In this document: piece by piece, positions 27,401-54,545 of the stretch
Numbering within the stretch: position 1 is the first letter of the stretch
Layout of the letters: each line of letters opens with the position of its first letter
Assembly (NCBI RefSeq): GCF_022539315.1
Contig: NC_066323.1
Location: forward strand, 14,187,719 to 14,251,718
DNA from: Serinus canaria
Lineage: Eukaryota; Chordata; Aves; Passeriformes; Fringillidae
DNA length: 64,000 bases
Direction: 5' to 3'
The notes under the pieces: generated by a model
What the model saw: only the letters and a program-made list of their open reading frames with translations
What the model was told of the DNA's origin: nothing
The model's database searches: none
Position numbers and translations under genes: made by a program

Positions 27401-30400
27401 CATAGAAGAATGGAGAAGCTAATTCTGTTTAATAAAATTTTCTGAATATTTTGGGAAATACTTTTATTTAAATGAACTCTTTCTTCTATACAAGTTGATA
27501 TGTAAAAATCTTACTGTGTTTTTTAAGCTTTTAAGATCAAGCAAAATTGGTATGGAAGCCAACTGAGCCCTCTTCAGGTTCTGTCAAGACCCTGTCAATA
27601 TGACACTCTCTTAGAATAATTTTTATTTGAAAGTATTTAGTGATTGGAACTTACAGAGAAATATGACTCACTAAAACTAAGTCTCCTTTTGTATTTAAGA
27701 CTAGACAGCATATATGAAAGATCAGAGCTGGATTTCTCTGAAGAAATATACCAAAAAAATACCTTATTACTGAGATATTGAAGGGATAAATTCTTAGAAT
27801 TTCTATAACCTGGATGTGAAGCATTTCAGATACAATTATAGCAGAAAACCAAATTATTGATGATGTTTTTGCGAGACATAACCTGATTTGTACTTAAAAC
27901 ACCTCACAAATCAGGGCAGCAATGGCTTGTTGGCAGGAAACCAAGAAGCTGCAGTGCTTTAATCCTGCTAATGAAAGTATTCAAAATAGATGAAAATAAA
28001 CATGAAAAAAATGAAACCATAGTGACCTGTAAATCATTCTGATGTGACTCTAACAATAAATAATTCAGCTCTTCTTCACTCTAAAGCACTTGTTAACGAC
28101 CTTGCAGGTTGAAACACTTGGTCTCAAGTAACCCAGGCTGTCAGGATCCCTGTTCAGGGTTTTCCACAGGCAAGAGAGGTGAAATTTACCAATTAACTCC
28201 AAATCAATTTTCATGACAGCATCAGTGATAGAAAATAAAAACATGCAGCTTCATCTGAGAGAGGACAACAGAGGCAAAGTGTTCAAAAGACTTGTCAGGC
28301 AGACAGAAATAAGTCCTTTCAAGGTGTGATCAATTTTGCACAGTGTAGGCATTTCTGATGTTCTGAACAAACCACAGCAAACCAAACCTCTACAGTTCAG
28401 TTACATTTCTGAGCAGCCATTTATATTCAGAAGTGTCCAGTTCAATGAGACGCATCTTACTATCTTGCAAATCAGATCTGTTTAAAATTGCACAGAACTC
28501 CAGGCATGAATAAAATATTAAACTTTAGTAGGCTCTTTCAAGAATTAATCAGTCTTTATGTAACATACAAATATTAGTACTTGCAGAAATAAATAAATGC
28601 TATAAATGAATTTGTAAAAGTGAAGATTAATCCATTAGTTCATGTTTTGCTAAAGTACCTTACAAACAATAGACAGCCTCTGCTGACAAGTCATAGCAAA
28701 GTTGGTCACCAACCAAAATTTATTAAACTGAAAAAAAAAAAAGAAAGAAAAAAGTGCCCTAAAAGATCCAAACAAGACTATTTTGTATTTGCATAACCCT
28801 AGTTTTAAATTTAGAAAAATCAGAGCACCTCAGTAAATTTTTGGCAGCTACCCTGTTGGCACACACCTGGGACTCATCTACCTGCTGGATTTTCTAACCT
28901 CCTACTATGGACTAACTTGGAAGACTCAAGAAACATTAAATTCTAGATTTGTGGTGTGCTGTGTGTGTCGTTGAGATAGGAAGCACTTGCCAGACCTGTA
29001 CTATTGACATAGTAACTTGTTCTTTAAAACACTTTTCCTTGTGGGAGGCATTTAACTTTCTAAAGACTCAAATAACAAGAAGACTGGAGAAAGAAAGGAA
29101 CAAACCAGCCCAAAATACATAAAAAACTATGAAGCCTAACCTTTAAACTTTGGATTAGAAAGGCAAAACAATGAGCAGTGCAGATCTTCTAACAGCCATG
29201 GCCATTGCAGTAAAGGCAAAGTAATGTTAATATCATTTAGTTCATTCTTAGAAACTTGGAAAATAATTCAATTAAAGAGAAGTACAAGAATAAAAGTATA
29301 AAATAATGATTGAAAGTTAGTCAAAAGTTATCTTTCAAAAAATGTTGGCTGAATAAAACTTTTGTAAAATGCTCCATTCTGAAGTAAAAAACTGCAAAGA
29401 TACTTGTCATAACTAATTTAGTTTTTCTTGGAAATGAAGGTTATGTAGGGATTTGTGTTTTTAAAATCTGTCAGTGTCACCTCCATGTTTCCAATACCTA
29501 TCTCACTGACTAATTCCAAACAAATCTGAAAAGGACATAAAAACCTTAAAGTACTGTGCATTCCACCATGTTACATGGAATGATGCACAGAAACTATGAA
29601 CATCCACCCAAGGAAAAAGATGCCAAGTGTATTCAGTTGTTTATAAACAAAGCATTCAATTTCAGAAATGAAATGTCAGTCCCTATTGTTAAATCCATAT
29701 TTCAAACATCTTGTTTCAAAATGTCATGAAAAGAAAACTATTCAACACTACCTGACATGAAGCTGTGTGAAAAATTTGGGAAAAAAAGGTCAGGAATGGA
29801 ATTTGAACTCTGATCCCTTTCATCACAGTGCAGTAATTTCCAATAAAAGGCCACCCCCTCCCAGGGAAGTGTTACTGTAACATCCTGTTGGGGTACTCCA
29901 GGTGTTCTGCTAGGGCTGTATGGAAACAGCAGTGACAGGCTTCAGGTTCCACACACATCTTGAGTAACATCCCGTTCTCTCAGGCTGCTAGAACAGACAC
30001 AGCTGAGACACCTGAAAAGATTGACTGGAGGTGACAGCAGAGAAAAGGAATATTGTTACTGTGGTGCTCATCCCTGAAATGCCAGCTCTAGCTCATGCAT
30101 ACATCAGGATTATTAATCTTTCTTCCTGTCTTTTTTTGAGCACAGTGCTTTTCATTTGTATCAAATGCTTCATTTCAATTTCAATTTACTTTTTTCCCTT
30201 CAAAAAGCTGTGAAACCTACAGTTGCCCTGTGCCAGCAGAAGTGTAAAAGGAGTGGGACTCTGGAAAGCAATTATTGTTCAAGCAACTTTGGTAAGGAAG
30301 CAAAGTTTCTTTTTAATTATTCATTCTCTACTGCGTTTTTAGACTCAAGAAAATTTTCCCAGATGTAGTTCTGGGTTTCCATTAATATATAGGCTAATAT

Positions 30401-32871
30401 TTTTACACCAGCTTACGTAGGTATCTGACATCAGTATCTGTGTTTCACTCAGTACATTCTTGGAGATTTTCTGAAATAGGCACTGCACATCCTAGGGAAG
30501 AGAAAGTGTCTTGATTTTCATACTGAGAGGTCTTTGGGAGACATGATGCTAACTAGAAATCTGTAACTGCATTCACCTGAAATAAGTAAGTTTGTATTAG
30601 GCCTCAGGCAGTTCAAAATCTAGTTCTTAGGGCATTAACTATTCCCTGCTACTCATCTGTGAGTGTCAGAGAGCTGGGAATTCTGATTTTGGCTAGAAGA
30701 GTTTCAATTCAACTTGTCCACAATTTGAAAATGACTCATTAAATGTGGTATCAAATTGTACAGTTTAACTGAAATCAGAGAGCTGGGCTTGCATGAGACT
30801 GACACATTGTAGAACAGTTTCATATATGGTGCCACCAAAATTTGACAGTAGTAAGTTAGTTATTAGCAGTGATATTCAGATTTTTAGTAAGTGTTCCGAG
30901 TACTTTTTGTTTCCTTATTAGGTACTAATGTACTTAATAAGTTTTTATGATGCCTCAAAATTTTTGTCTAAAAATAATTAAAATGTACCAAATATATCAA
31001 ATGTCTTTTCTTCTAGTAATAACTGGAACTGTAATCACAACAGTAACACGGGCTGGCAGTCTGCATGCAACAATATCCATCATTAATGTATATAAGGAGG
31101 GAAATTTAGCAATCCAACAAGCTGGCAAGAATATGAGTGCCAAGATTCTTGTTATGTGTAAGCAGTGTCCTCTCATCAGGAGAGGTAAGTACACAGTAAT
31201 AACTCCTTTATTGTTTATAAAAGATAACAGTTATAAAAACTACTATTAGAAGTATGCCCACAAAAATCAAATAAATTACCATGGTTTTTTTCTCTAATCA
31301 GCAGTTAGTACTAAAATAAATTTAAAATAACCAGCAATCCAGGGTTTATTGCATTTTTATGTTTTACTGGAAAAGGATAAGTCTCACGTAGATCACAGGA
31401 GTTTGAAAAACTTTTTTCTTTAAAAGCCACGTGATGCAAGATAAAATCTGATTTTCAGCTTCATTTCTCAGATGAAGCTGAGATAGATTTTGTGTTTACA
31501 TGTATGTATTTTGGAGCTAGTTTTTATACACAGCTGTTTATAAGGGAAAGACAACAGCCTGCTAAACCTGGAAGAGCGGTATCTCACAGGAAATGGCAGA
31601 ATCAAGTTCCACTGTTGTGTATCTCCTGAATGTATTTATAGCTTTGCAGAAATACTCATAGCATTAAGCCCACTTTGTATCTGCAAACAGCCAGTACTGC
31701 TAAAAGCTGCCTTAAGTAATATACAGAGATCAACCAACATAAATTCCAGTTAATTGTGGTAAAGGTGTTAAAAGAAATACTGAGAGCATTTTTTATTGAA
31801 GTAATTAAGTAAAAAATAAAACTGTTTTTAGCTTTGCCTCATAAGTAAACAGGTAGAACACAAGAACATAAACAGAGTCATAGCAGGAAACAGTCAAAGT
31901 AATTTAATAAGCATCAAAATAACCCTGATATCATTCCAGCTACTACCAGTGCTTAAGCATATTAACTCAAAGTGGGCAGTAACAAAGTGAAAAATCATGA
32001 TCAGAAATTAGCTTTTGCCTTTAGTTATCTGAAAACTACACACAGGGAGACGTAATAATGTCTCACTTCTGTTTCTCATCCTAAATCTCAATGAATTATT
32101 TAAGAGTCATTACAAACTATCTAAACTTTTCTGTTTATATCCCTCTGATAACATTCCTTCCAGCCCAAAACCTTGCAAATCCCCAACCCTTCTAAGGCAT
32201 AAAAATACACAGATCTAACTGAACTGTCCAAAGCCAGGTCTTACCATTCATTGAGTCCACCTTGCCTGAATGCTTCTGTATGTGTCTAGAAAATGTTTAC
32301 ATTTCTGAGGAGGGAAAGGGAATGAGAGGCTTTAAGAGCATTACTGCTTAAGGGCATTAACCTACAAGCTGAGCAAATGTGAAAATATGAAAAATTAATC
32401 AGATATATTCCACCCTGGGTGACAGTGGTTAGGTTATCCAGTGTTGATGGGCACTTGTAGTGGCTCTCAGAATTGACAGTCCATGTTTAAAGAGTATCCC
32501 CTATATATTTAATTATGTAGTACACACTTAGCTGTGCATCTGCTTGGTTTTTACATAACTCTAGTTTGTGGTGTAACAAGCATGGCAAAGATAGGTAAGG
32601 GAGTAAATGTTGCAGGTAGGAAGGAAGAAATGTTGGAAGGCATTGTGAAATGAACAGAAACCGCAGGTCAAGAACTGTACTTACCAAATGATGTCCCAGA
32701 TTTCTGTCTTGTAATCTCATTCTCTCCTTTCTAGGTTTAAACTACATCATCATGGGCCAGGTAGAAGAAGATGGTAGAGGCAAAGTCTATCCCAACAGCT
32801 TTGTCATGAGTTTTAAGACTAAGAACTCAAAGATCCTAAATGCCTTGAAAAACAAAACATGTCAAAAGTGA
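12208..32871 (+). CDS. PCOLCE2: Procollagen C-endopeptidase enhancer 2 (complete gene, 9 coding exons)
   Basis: This is a secreted glycoprotein. The family enhances BMP-1/tolloid cleavage of procollagen C-propeptides in the extracellular matrix and is also linked to HDL/apoA-I processing. The nine exons total 1254 nt and encode 417 residues; I recall the human protein as 415. A leucine-rich signal peptide covers about residues 1–24. CUB1 covers about 33–145, with TCGG at its start and [10 protein letters not shown] inside. CUB2 covers about 154–268, starting YCGG and containing [12 protein letters not shown] Thr/Pro-rich linker at about 270–292 ([17 protein letters not shown]) leads to an NTR domain at about 297–417 with cysteines 297, 301, 312 and 415. 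The Tyr-Asp motifs in both CUBs match the calcium-binding type. All introns are GT–AG and phases agree throughout. The start has G at -3, and no better upstream ATG is evident. The paralogue PCOLCE is the alternative, but the NTR text matches PCOLCE2 much better. Confidence 0.97.
12827..12853. repeat. 12-bp inverted repeat with 3-nt loop in PCOLCE2 intron 1
   Basis: The arm TAAAAAGTCATT is followed by GCT and then AATGACTTTTTA, an exact reverse complement. It is AT-rich and may be fortuitous. Confidence 0.9.
13157..13265 (+). CDS. PCOLCE2: PCOLCE2 coding exon 2 (start of CUB1)
   Basis: The acceptor is TTCTCAG|G and the donor is ACC|GTAAGA. It encodes [20 protein letters not shown] and onward to KCTWKIT, the first strands of CUB1 with its first disulfide pair. 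It ends at a codon boundary. Confidence 0.96.
13266..20706 (+). other. PCOLCE2: PCOLCE2 intron 2 (largest intron)
   Basis: About 7.4 kb of mostly unique AT-rich DNA. It contains the pentanucleotide microsatellite at about 18024–18078 and a 14-T tract ending at 17282. I see no nested gene; the open frames inside it are short and unlike known proteins. Confidence 0.8.
18024..18078. repeat. Pentanucleotide microsatellite (TAGTA/TAGCA)n
   Basis: This tract consists of repeated TATAG-type pentamers with TAGTA and TAGCA variants. It is an interrupted simple repeat inside PCOLCE2 intron 2 and is likely length-polymorphic. Confidence 0.9.
20707..20962 (+). CDS. PCOLCE2: PCOLCE2 coding exon 3 (bulk of CUB1)
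   Basis: The acceptor is CTCTGCAG|GTC and the donor is GAG|GTAATT. The text includes [20 protein letters not shown], then RIGRFCG and SAAEPHERG. The Cys pair and the Tyr-Asp calcium-site motif of CUB1 are present. It ends one base into a Gly codon. Confidence 0.97.
22355..22379. repeat. Short (CTC)n trinucleotide tract
   Basis: A run of CTC/TCC units about 25 bases long lies in PCOLCE2 intron 3, at the left shoulder of the GC-rich patch and about 165 bases before exon 4. It may add to a polypyrimidine-rich environment but is too far away to be the acceptor tract itself. Confidence 0.85.
22440..22860 (+). promoter_or_regulatory. PCOLCE2: Intragenic GC/CpG-rich patch around PCOLCE2 exon 4
   Basis: CpG-dense, GC-rich sequence surrounds exon 4 inside an otherwise AT-rich gene. 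It is preceded by a (CTC)n tract at about 22355–22379. It may be an orphan CpG island or simply a GC-rich exon neighbourhood; the sequence alone does not prove promoter activity. Confidence 0.4.
22544..22668 (+). CDS. PCOLCE2: PCOLCE2 coding exon 4 (start of CUB2)
   Basis: The acceptor is CTTTGCAG|GGG and the donor is CAG|GTAAGG. It encodes [16 protein letters not shown] and on to [11 protein letters not shown], the first strands of CUB2. It ends on a codon boundary. Codon third positions are strongly G/C, unlike exons 5–9, in keeping with the local GC patch. Confidence 0.97.
25578..25714 (+). CDS. PCOLCE2: PCOLCE2 coding exon 5 (CUB2 core)
   Basis: The acceptor is CCTTTTAG|CTA and the donor is AGC|GTAAGT. 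The text includes [20 protein letters not shown] and [11 protein letters not shown]. The CUB2 Tyr-Asp motif and its Cys pair are present. It ends two bases into an Ala codon. Confidence 0.97.
26959..27113 (+). CDS. PCOLCE2: PCOLCE2 coding exon 6 (end of CUB2 and Thr-rich linker)
   Basis: The acceptor is TGTTTTAG|G and the donor is TCAA|GTAAGT. It encodes [19 protein letters not shown] followed by [20 protein letters not shown]. The Thr/Pro linker is a likely O-glycosylated hinge between CUB2 and the NTR domain. It ends one base into a Thr codon. Confidence 0.97.
27114..30207 (+). other. PCOLCE2: PCOLCE2 intron 6
   Basis: About 3.1 kb of AT-rich DNA. An A-rich tract with interspersed G lies at about 28728–28752. 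I recognise no gene or mobile element here. Confidence 0.75.
30208..30291 (+). CDS. PCOLCE2: PCOLCE2 coding exon 7 (start of NTR domain)
   Basis: A short 84-nt exon with acceptor CAAAAAG|CT and donor TTTG|GTAAGG. It encodes [20 protein letters not shown] and SNYCSSNF. Three cysteines of the NTR fold lie here. The phase is 1 at both ends, so the exon is symmetric. Confidence 0.95.
31017..31184 (+). CDS. PCOLCE2: PCOLCE2 coding exon 8 (NTR domain)
   Basis: The acceptor is TTCTTCTAG|TA and the donor is AGAG|GTAAGT. It encodes [20 protein letters not shown], then the NMS sequon of AGKNMSAK, and [10 protein letters not shown]. Both ends are phase 1. Confidence 0.97.
32735..32871 (+). CDS. PCOLCE2: PCOLCE2 coding exon 9 (C-terminus and stop)
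   Basis: The acceptor is CTTTCTAG|GT. It encodes [20 protein letters not shown] and on to ALKNKTCQK with a TGA stop. Compared with the human ending as I remember it (…KNKQC), the last residues add NKT, a possible N-glycosylation sequon, and two residues after the final Cys. Confidence 0.97.
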
Positions 32872-33295
32872 ACTCTGCAGCTGTGTTCTATCATCTGTCT
32901 TGAAAAATCATTTTAACTTAGCATAAGTCATGGAAATACAAGTGACTGCCAACAGTATGACCACGCTGACCCCTCCTTCCCTCATGTCCACATAAGCACA
33001 GCTGGCACAAAGTAAAATCCATTCCATGTACAAGATGAGAACAGACCCTCCTAAGGCTGAAAGCCGAAGGTTTGCAGCACAGCATCTGATCTCAAACATA
33101 CAAATTCCAGTTACTTGGAAAATGTTAATTTATAGCTGTCCAATTTTTTAAGGAGTTTTGTATGTAAAATAAGAATTCTAAGTGCAATATTTATAGCAAC
33201 TCAGTTCAACTTAGCTTTTTCTCTAAAATTGTTTTATTACATGGATTTCTGCATTATTATCAGTGCTTAATAAAATATTTTAAGATTAAATCATC
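32872..33295 (+). other. PCOLCE2: PCOLCE2 3' UTR
   Basis: A stretch of about 420 nt follows the stop and becomes very AT-rich towards its end. The right edge is inferred from the canonical poly(A) signal at 33269–33274, assuming cleavage 10–30 nt later. Confidence 0.7.
33269..33274 (+). promoter_or_regulatory. PCOLCE2: PCOLCE2 poly(A) signal AATAAA
   Basis: A canonical AATAAA hexamer lies within GCTTAATAAAATATT, about 400 nt after the stop codon. Confidence 0.75.
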
Positions 33296-33299
33296 CACC

Positions 33300-35620
33300 A
33301 ACTAGTTATTAATTATTTATAAAGTGAGGCAGCTAAATATAGAAACTGCTTTTTGATCATTTACATGCTTTTGACGGTTGGGGCCTTGCACATTGTAATT
33401 GACACTACACTTCCTTGCTGATTAAGGGTTTGATTTTCCTTACATGGAAGTCAGTGAATCATTGACCAGAACAGGAACTCTTCAAACAATTAGACAGCTG
33501 TAAACCAGCACCACGCTTTTCTCCATTGATGACTATCTGCTTAGTAAATGTCACCATTAAGTTCTCTAAGGTAATAAGGAAGAGGAAGGTAGGAATTAAT
33601 TTAGTGGTGGTAAGGTGCATATAGAATCTAAGATCCCTTTAAGTCTTGTTTATAAATACCAGACCAGAGTTGTTTGGATAATCTGTGACCATGGGCAGGA
33701 AACCAGTGCAATAAAAGAGTCCCTACTGGAAGTACCCATTGCTTATTCCAGCAGGGGAATGCAGATTGCCATTCCCTTCACTGATGGATTCTCACACGTA
33801 ATGCCAAGCGGCACTGCCCCAGTGTGCAGCTCAGCAGCACAGCAGCCTCTCTTCCAAAGACTTATGGGTAGCTGGGCTGGGGACAAAAGGATCAGAGGGG
33901 GGCACAGAGGTACAAAGAGGCTCTGCTGGCAGCTCACATCCAACAGCTCAGTGCTGCAGCCACACTTCACAGATTGCATTGCCCGACTGAACAAACCAAA
34001 CAGCATTTCTTTGTGGAACCAACAGCAACATTTGTTTGCAAAGCAGACGTAGTTTTGTAATTTTAAAACTTTTAAATCAGAATTTTCATTTTCCAGCATT
34101 AATTCCTATGCAGACTAAGGGATTTTATGCACAGTGCTCTCTGCATTTCTTGGCAGCAGCCTGGGGAAAAGCAATGTGGGAATCATGCTCCGAGCTGTCT
34201 TGAACTACCACAATCTATTTTTATTTATGATGACATGCCCATCTGTCACGCAGCTTTTTTCAGTGAGGCAAGAAAGGACTGGCAGCTTACTCATCATCTG
34301 CCAAATGGAAGGTAGAGAGAGCTCCTGCCTGCTCTTCTCAATGCTCCCTTTACACCAGTTCCTTTCCCCAGTCAATGCACTGGTAGCAGTAGGCCTGAAA
34401 CAGGGAACAGAGGAACATGGAGCAGTGCCAGTTTTCTCAAGTAAGAGTTGCTTACAAAACACAGGCAACAACTGTTACAAGTTTATAAACCCAGTTTGTA
34501 GCAACTGTAAACTTAAAAATATTTGAAATCCAACTTGCAACTAAACAGATTCAAAGTTATCTAATCACGATTTCTGAAATAATTTCTACAGAAATAACAA
34601 GACCATAGTTCAGCAAAAGTGTAAACTAAGGTTTCAGTCATCATTGATTTTGACCTTCCTGCTCCAAATGCACGCATGAAAATTTTCATCTCCATTTTTC
34701 ATTTATCAAGGCAAAGCTAGGTCCAAGACAAAACCAACATTAATATGAAAGGGAAAAAAAAAATCTGTTCCAGTTATTTCAAAAAGCTCTTAGTTCTTTC
34801 ATGACTTGCAGAAAAATTTGTAAAAGGAAACTGAATCCTCAAGTAAACTCATTTCCCCAAATTTTTTTATATGTAAAATTTTGTTTCTGTGCCTGTCTAG
34901 AACTATTCTGTGAGTGTGCATAAGGGAGGCCTTGGAATAGCCTGTATTAAACTGTCAAATGAGAAAGCAATAGCATGTTTAACACACGTGAACTAGAAAA
35001 ATCTAAATGATGAGAAAAAATTGAGTACAGAGCACTTGGTACTGATTAGTAGCCACAAAGCTTGGAAGAGCACAGCAGCTTTCAAATAAAACAGAGATGT
35101 ATAAGGTGATATAACTGAGGTATAGCAGAGAACAAACTTCTTTCTGTCTCTCTCATTCTGCAGGTTTGTATTTCAGTGACACGTGAAAACTCCTGAACTC
35201 CCAGTCCAAAACCCCTGAGGGCCTTGGAGTGCAACAGTTCTTCCTAAGGCCATCTACACTATAGTAGAACACAGCACCAAAGACACTGACCAAGATAGCT
35301 CTGATGGACTCTGCTCAATGTATGAAAAGCACTCAGAAATAGCTCCATTAGCTCCTTCATTCATTGTCAACACCCTCAGATTTCCAGAACTAACCATGCC
35401 AGTGCCAAACAGCTAGGATCCAACCCAGCTGGTCTGGAACCAGCATCACTTCATGGCACTGCATGAAGCCATTTCACTGAACCAAACAGGATGGGTCCAG
35501 AAGGAAAAAGGCAGTACCACATTGACACCAGCTACCTTCCTTATTACCTCGACATTACAAAAAAAAAATACTTTCTGTGTGGTAACTGATGCAATGTGTT
35601 TGCAATATAACAAATATTAA
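33300..35620. other. Intergenic gap between convergent PCOLCE2 and TRPC1
   Basis: This is the tail-to-tail space between the two 3' ends. The patch at 33740–34470 has several overlapping short open frames on both strands. None resembles a known protein or has splice continuity. I see no recognisable transposon or RNA gene. Confidence 0.7.
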
Positions 35621-35624
35621 TACA

Positions 35625-37310
35625 ACCGTATTTTTCAAAGAGATTTTATTTGCTTCCTTTCTTGAATATACATAACATACACAGTTTTTATGTTGGTGCA
35701 TTATTCAAACATGAGATCTCAGTTCAAACACAAAACTCAGAGATCCTCTTTGCTTTGAATCAGGAGGTTAACTTCCTATTCCCATGAAAAGCCAACACAG
35801 ATCAGAATCCCTCTATACTCTAACACTTCTGAAAGCGGAGCATAAAAACCTAGCTCAGAAATACATAATTTCATAGTATGGAAAATATATTACCTTTACA
35901 AGAAAGAGTTTTATAAGAATTCCTTCAAAAAAGTAGACATTCATGTAAGCCCCCACTCTGTTAATCTCCCAAAATCAACTGCAGTCAAAGACCACAATGG
36001 CTACCTGCGCCTTCTGGACACATGACCATTTCAGAAGAGCACCATAACAGCAAAACTGTCCATCAATCCTTCAGCTGTCATAAATATAGTCATTTGTAAT
36101 TAAAAATACAGGAATCTCACATTTCTCAGTTACAGTTTGTCTGCTTGAATTATATATAAGCATATAAAGCCATAAAGGACCCTCTAGCACAGAAAATCCA
36201 CAAAGCCCTTTCTTGTCCACTGTAAGCAAAGTCAGATAAACTATTTTCAGAAAACATTATACCTGACATTAAAAAAATGTATAGCTTGGGAACAATTCTG
36301 GTAAAAAACAGGAAAAAAGCAAACCAAATTTAAAAGTAGGATATGTAAAACCTGTGTCAAGCAGACCCTTCTAAAGTACATCTCTCCAATGACAAGACTC
36401 AATGACCTCACAGAAAGAAGAGTAGAACGGTGTACAGGAATTGTTCAGCACTGCAAAAAATAGCACTCATGTGCTTCACCTCATTTTCATGAAATCACAG
36501 GTTTTAATAATTCACATAATTTATCTAGATTTTAAAAATCCAAGATACTAAACATTAAATGTTCACAGAATAATTTTTAAATTCTATTCCAATCCTAACA
36601 TGTATATTAAAATATACTATTGAGGCACTGCTGAAAAATCCAAGCAGGGTGTGATTGTCTTACACATAACCATAAACATTTAAGAAATGGTTGGTCTATT
36701 TTGTGTTCAAAATGTCAATGTACCCACAAAAGTGAAAAGTCTTTATGATGTATTCTAGAAATGTTAGTTTACAGTCAGTGTTATCATACAAAACTAGAAC
36801 TGCCTCTTTCAGAGCCATACAGTCTTCACAAGCACTGTAACCTACAGTCATACATAATTTCCAACTGTGCTGGAAATTTTCTATTATTCTTTACCTGACT
36901 TTTCTATGAAAAATAAACAGGCTGGATTTTCATTTTAAAAAGCTTATCTTCTCCCACAACTTGAAAAATAAGTATGAAAAAAAGAACAAACAGCAAAAAT
37001 AGAAGAAAGAAACACATTGTGCTAGTTCTGAAGCTCTAACACTTGACAGCCACAGTCAATCTGAAGAACATTTAAAAAACTCCTATATACAAATTTTATA
37101 TACACACCAAGATTAAGAGGTTAAGAAAATTAGTGTATCTGTTTTTGCATTCACTTTGACCACTTGGGCACCGAGCTGCAACTCACACAAATGCATTTTC
37201 CAATGTATTTTTGTGCAATAATCATGCCTATATGATCTGGCAACAGAATTAGGTCAACACTTTCACCTATGGTATTTAAAAACACACACCTTTTGTTTAA
37301 AAGTTAGGTC
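35625..37310 (-). other. TRPC1: TRPC1 3' UTR
   Basis: About 1.7 kb of AT-rich sequence follows the TRPC1 stop on the minus strand. Going downstream, the first clear canonical AATAAA I found on this strand is at 35650–35645 (TTTATT on the plus strand). A long 3' UTR is usual for TRPC1. The exact end is inferred. Confidence 0.6.
35645..35650 (-). promoter_or_regulatory. TRPC1: Candidate TRPC1 poly(A) signal AATAAA
   Basis: The plus strand reads GATTTTATTTGC, giving AATAAA on the gene strand about 1.66 kb after the stop codon. Cleavage would fall near 35625. Confidence 0.55.
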
Positions 37311-52866
<15,556 letters not shown>

Positions 52867-53008
52867 CTACAGTAACTACGGCCCTGCTCATCACAGCATC
52901 AGAGGATTGCCTATGAAAATTTCCTCAAAGCAACTCTGAAGTAATTCTGGACACTTACAGCAACAGTTTATAAAACATGAAATAGTGGCCTGTATGGAGT
53001 AAGGGACC

Positions 53009-53051
53009 AAGTACTGTATTTACCTGTCTGGCAGGTAAATACAGTACTTGA
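53009..53051. repeat. Perfect 19-bp inverted repeat with 5-nt loop
   Basis: The arm CAAGTACTGTATTTACCTG at 53009–53027 is followed by the loop TCTGG and then its exact reverse complement at 53033–53051. It would form a strong stem-loop if transcribed on either strand. Confidence 0.95.
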
Positions 53052-53077
53052 GGATTCTATAATTTAATAAGAGATCA

Positions 53078-53083
53078 TTTATT
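53078..53083 (-). promoter_or_regulatory. PLS1: Candidate distal PLS1 poly(A) signal
   Basis: The plus strand reads CATTTATTCT, giving AATAAA on the gene strand about 1.46 kb after the PLS1 stop and 27 nt before the inverted repeat. Confidence 0.4.
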
Positions 53084-53769
53084 CTTACAGTATAGAGACT
53101 ACATTAGTCTCCATTTAGCCTCTTCTGAATGAGGACTTGGACTGAGCGTCACCAGAATTCAAATCCTGTACAAAGCTCTGTCATCATCTTGGACTGGGAA
53201 TAGAAACCAAGTAAATCAAGTCTTGTCCCAACAATGCAAACCAGTAAATAGGCAGAGGCCAATGGCTTCAAATCGAAGAACATAATTCCCTTCAGTCTCC
53301 ATTATCCCTTTACATAATAGAAACTGAATGGATGTATCCCATAGTATTGCTATATTGTGTGCAAGATAGTGAAGATGTAAAACTCAGTCCAACTGCTTGT
53401 TCATCAGGATTCTCCTGTTCTGCCACACTTAGTTCTGGCTTTAGGACCTGAGAGAAAATAGAAGCTTCATACTTTAAAAAAAGTCTTTAATTTTCATTTA
53501 GTTTTCTTATGTTTGGCTTTTGGTAACAACTTCATTAAAGGTACAGCTCCAGCTTGATAAGTGAAAATTTACAGCTGATGAAAAAGGAGTAAAAAGTTAC
53601 TTTAAAATTACTAAGAAAAAAATACGGATTTCATCTCATCCAGACAATGCACCGGTCTTTCTACACAAAACCTCTGCACACATGATGCACACTATAGAAA
53701 AATCAAAGGAATGATATATAAGGAAATGCAATACAGTAATGAGAAATTCCATAGTGGACTAGCCAGCTC

Positions 53770-53775
53770 TTTATT
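53770..53775 (-). promoter_or_regulatory. PLS1: Candidate proximal PLS1 poly(A) signal
   Basis: The plus strand reads CTCTTTATTG, giving AATAAA on the gene strand about 770 nt after the PLS1 stop codon. Confidence 0.45.
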
Positions 53776-54545
53776 GTTTTCTTACTACATTATTTTATGA
53801 AAAGGTTAAAAAAACTCAACCAACAGCTTTTTAGTCCAACCGCAAAACTTAGCACATATGCAGACCTAATAATGACAGGACATTTCTGCTTTCTATTGCT
53901 GGTTTTCTTCATACAACATGGTTTGTAAAAGTTTCTGCTAAGTAACAGAACAAAACTACTACATATATTTAAAGATAATTCCCACAAAAAAGTTTAATCA
54001 GTGTTCATTAGTTACCAGACATTATCATAGGCCTTTACTTGCTCTGAAGTCAATGACAAGACTCTCATTGGCTCCAACAAGAGATAAGCTCTCCAAGAAT
54101 AAGGCAAGGATGATAATTTCTGTGCAGTTTGGAGTCCAATCCAACAGGATTGGAATGCACCTTGAGACTTGTATGACTACATATAAGTAACACCCACAAA
54201 AATCAAACAGTGTTTCATAATTGGTCCCAAAACAACATATGTAAAACAATGCAGGTTCTCACAGTGCTATGGAAACTAATACAAATGAAGCTTGATTCAT
54301 ATGGGTAATTCCAAGCAATACAAATCTATGATGTTAATTTGTTAATGAACATGTTCTGAAAATGGTATTAGCCATAAATAATTCATGTGTTATGAAACTG
54401 AAGAAAATTAACTAATATAAACACATTATTAAAAGATAATCGATATTTTTGCATACAATTTTTCTCACACTAAGTTTCAGAACTCTGTAAACTGCGAGGC
54501 ATTCATTGTGCTTAACATGGCAGAAAGTTATATTATACATCTGCA

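Noticed and set aside
33615..34526. Several open frames of 60–145 codons between PCOLCE2 and TRPC1
   Set aside because: They overlap on both strands, show no family signature and have no splice partners. Treated as intergenic.
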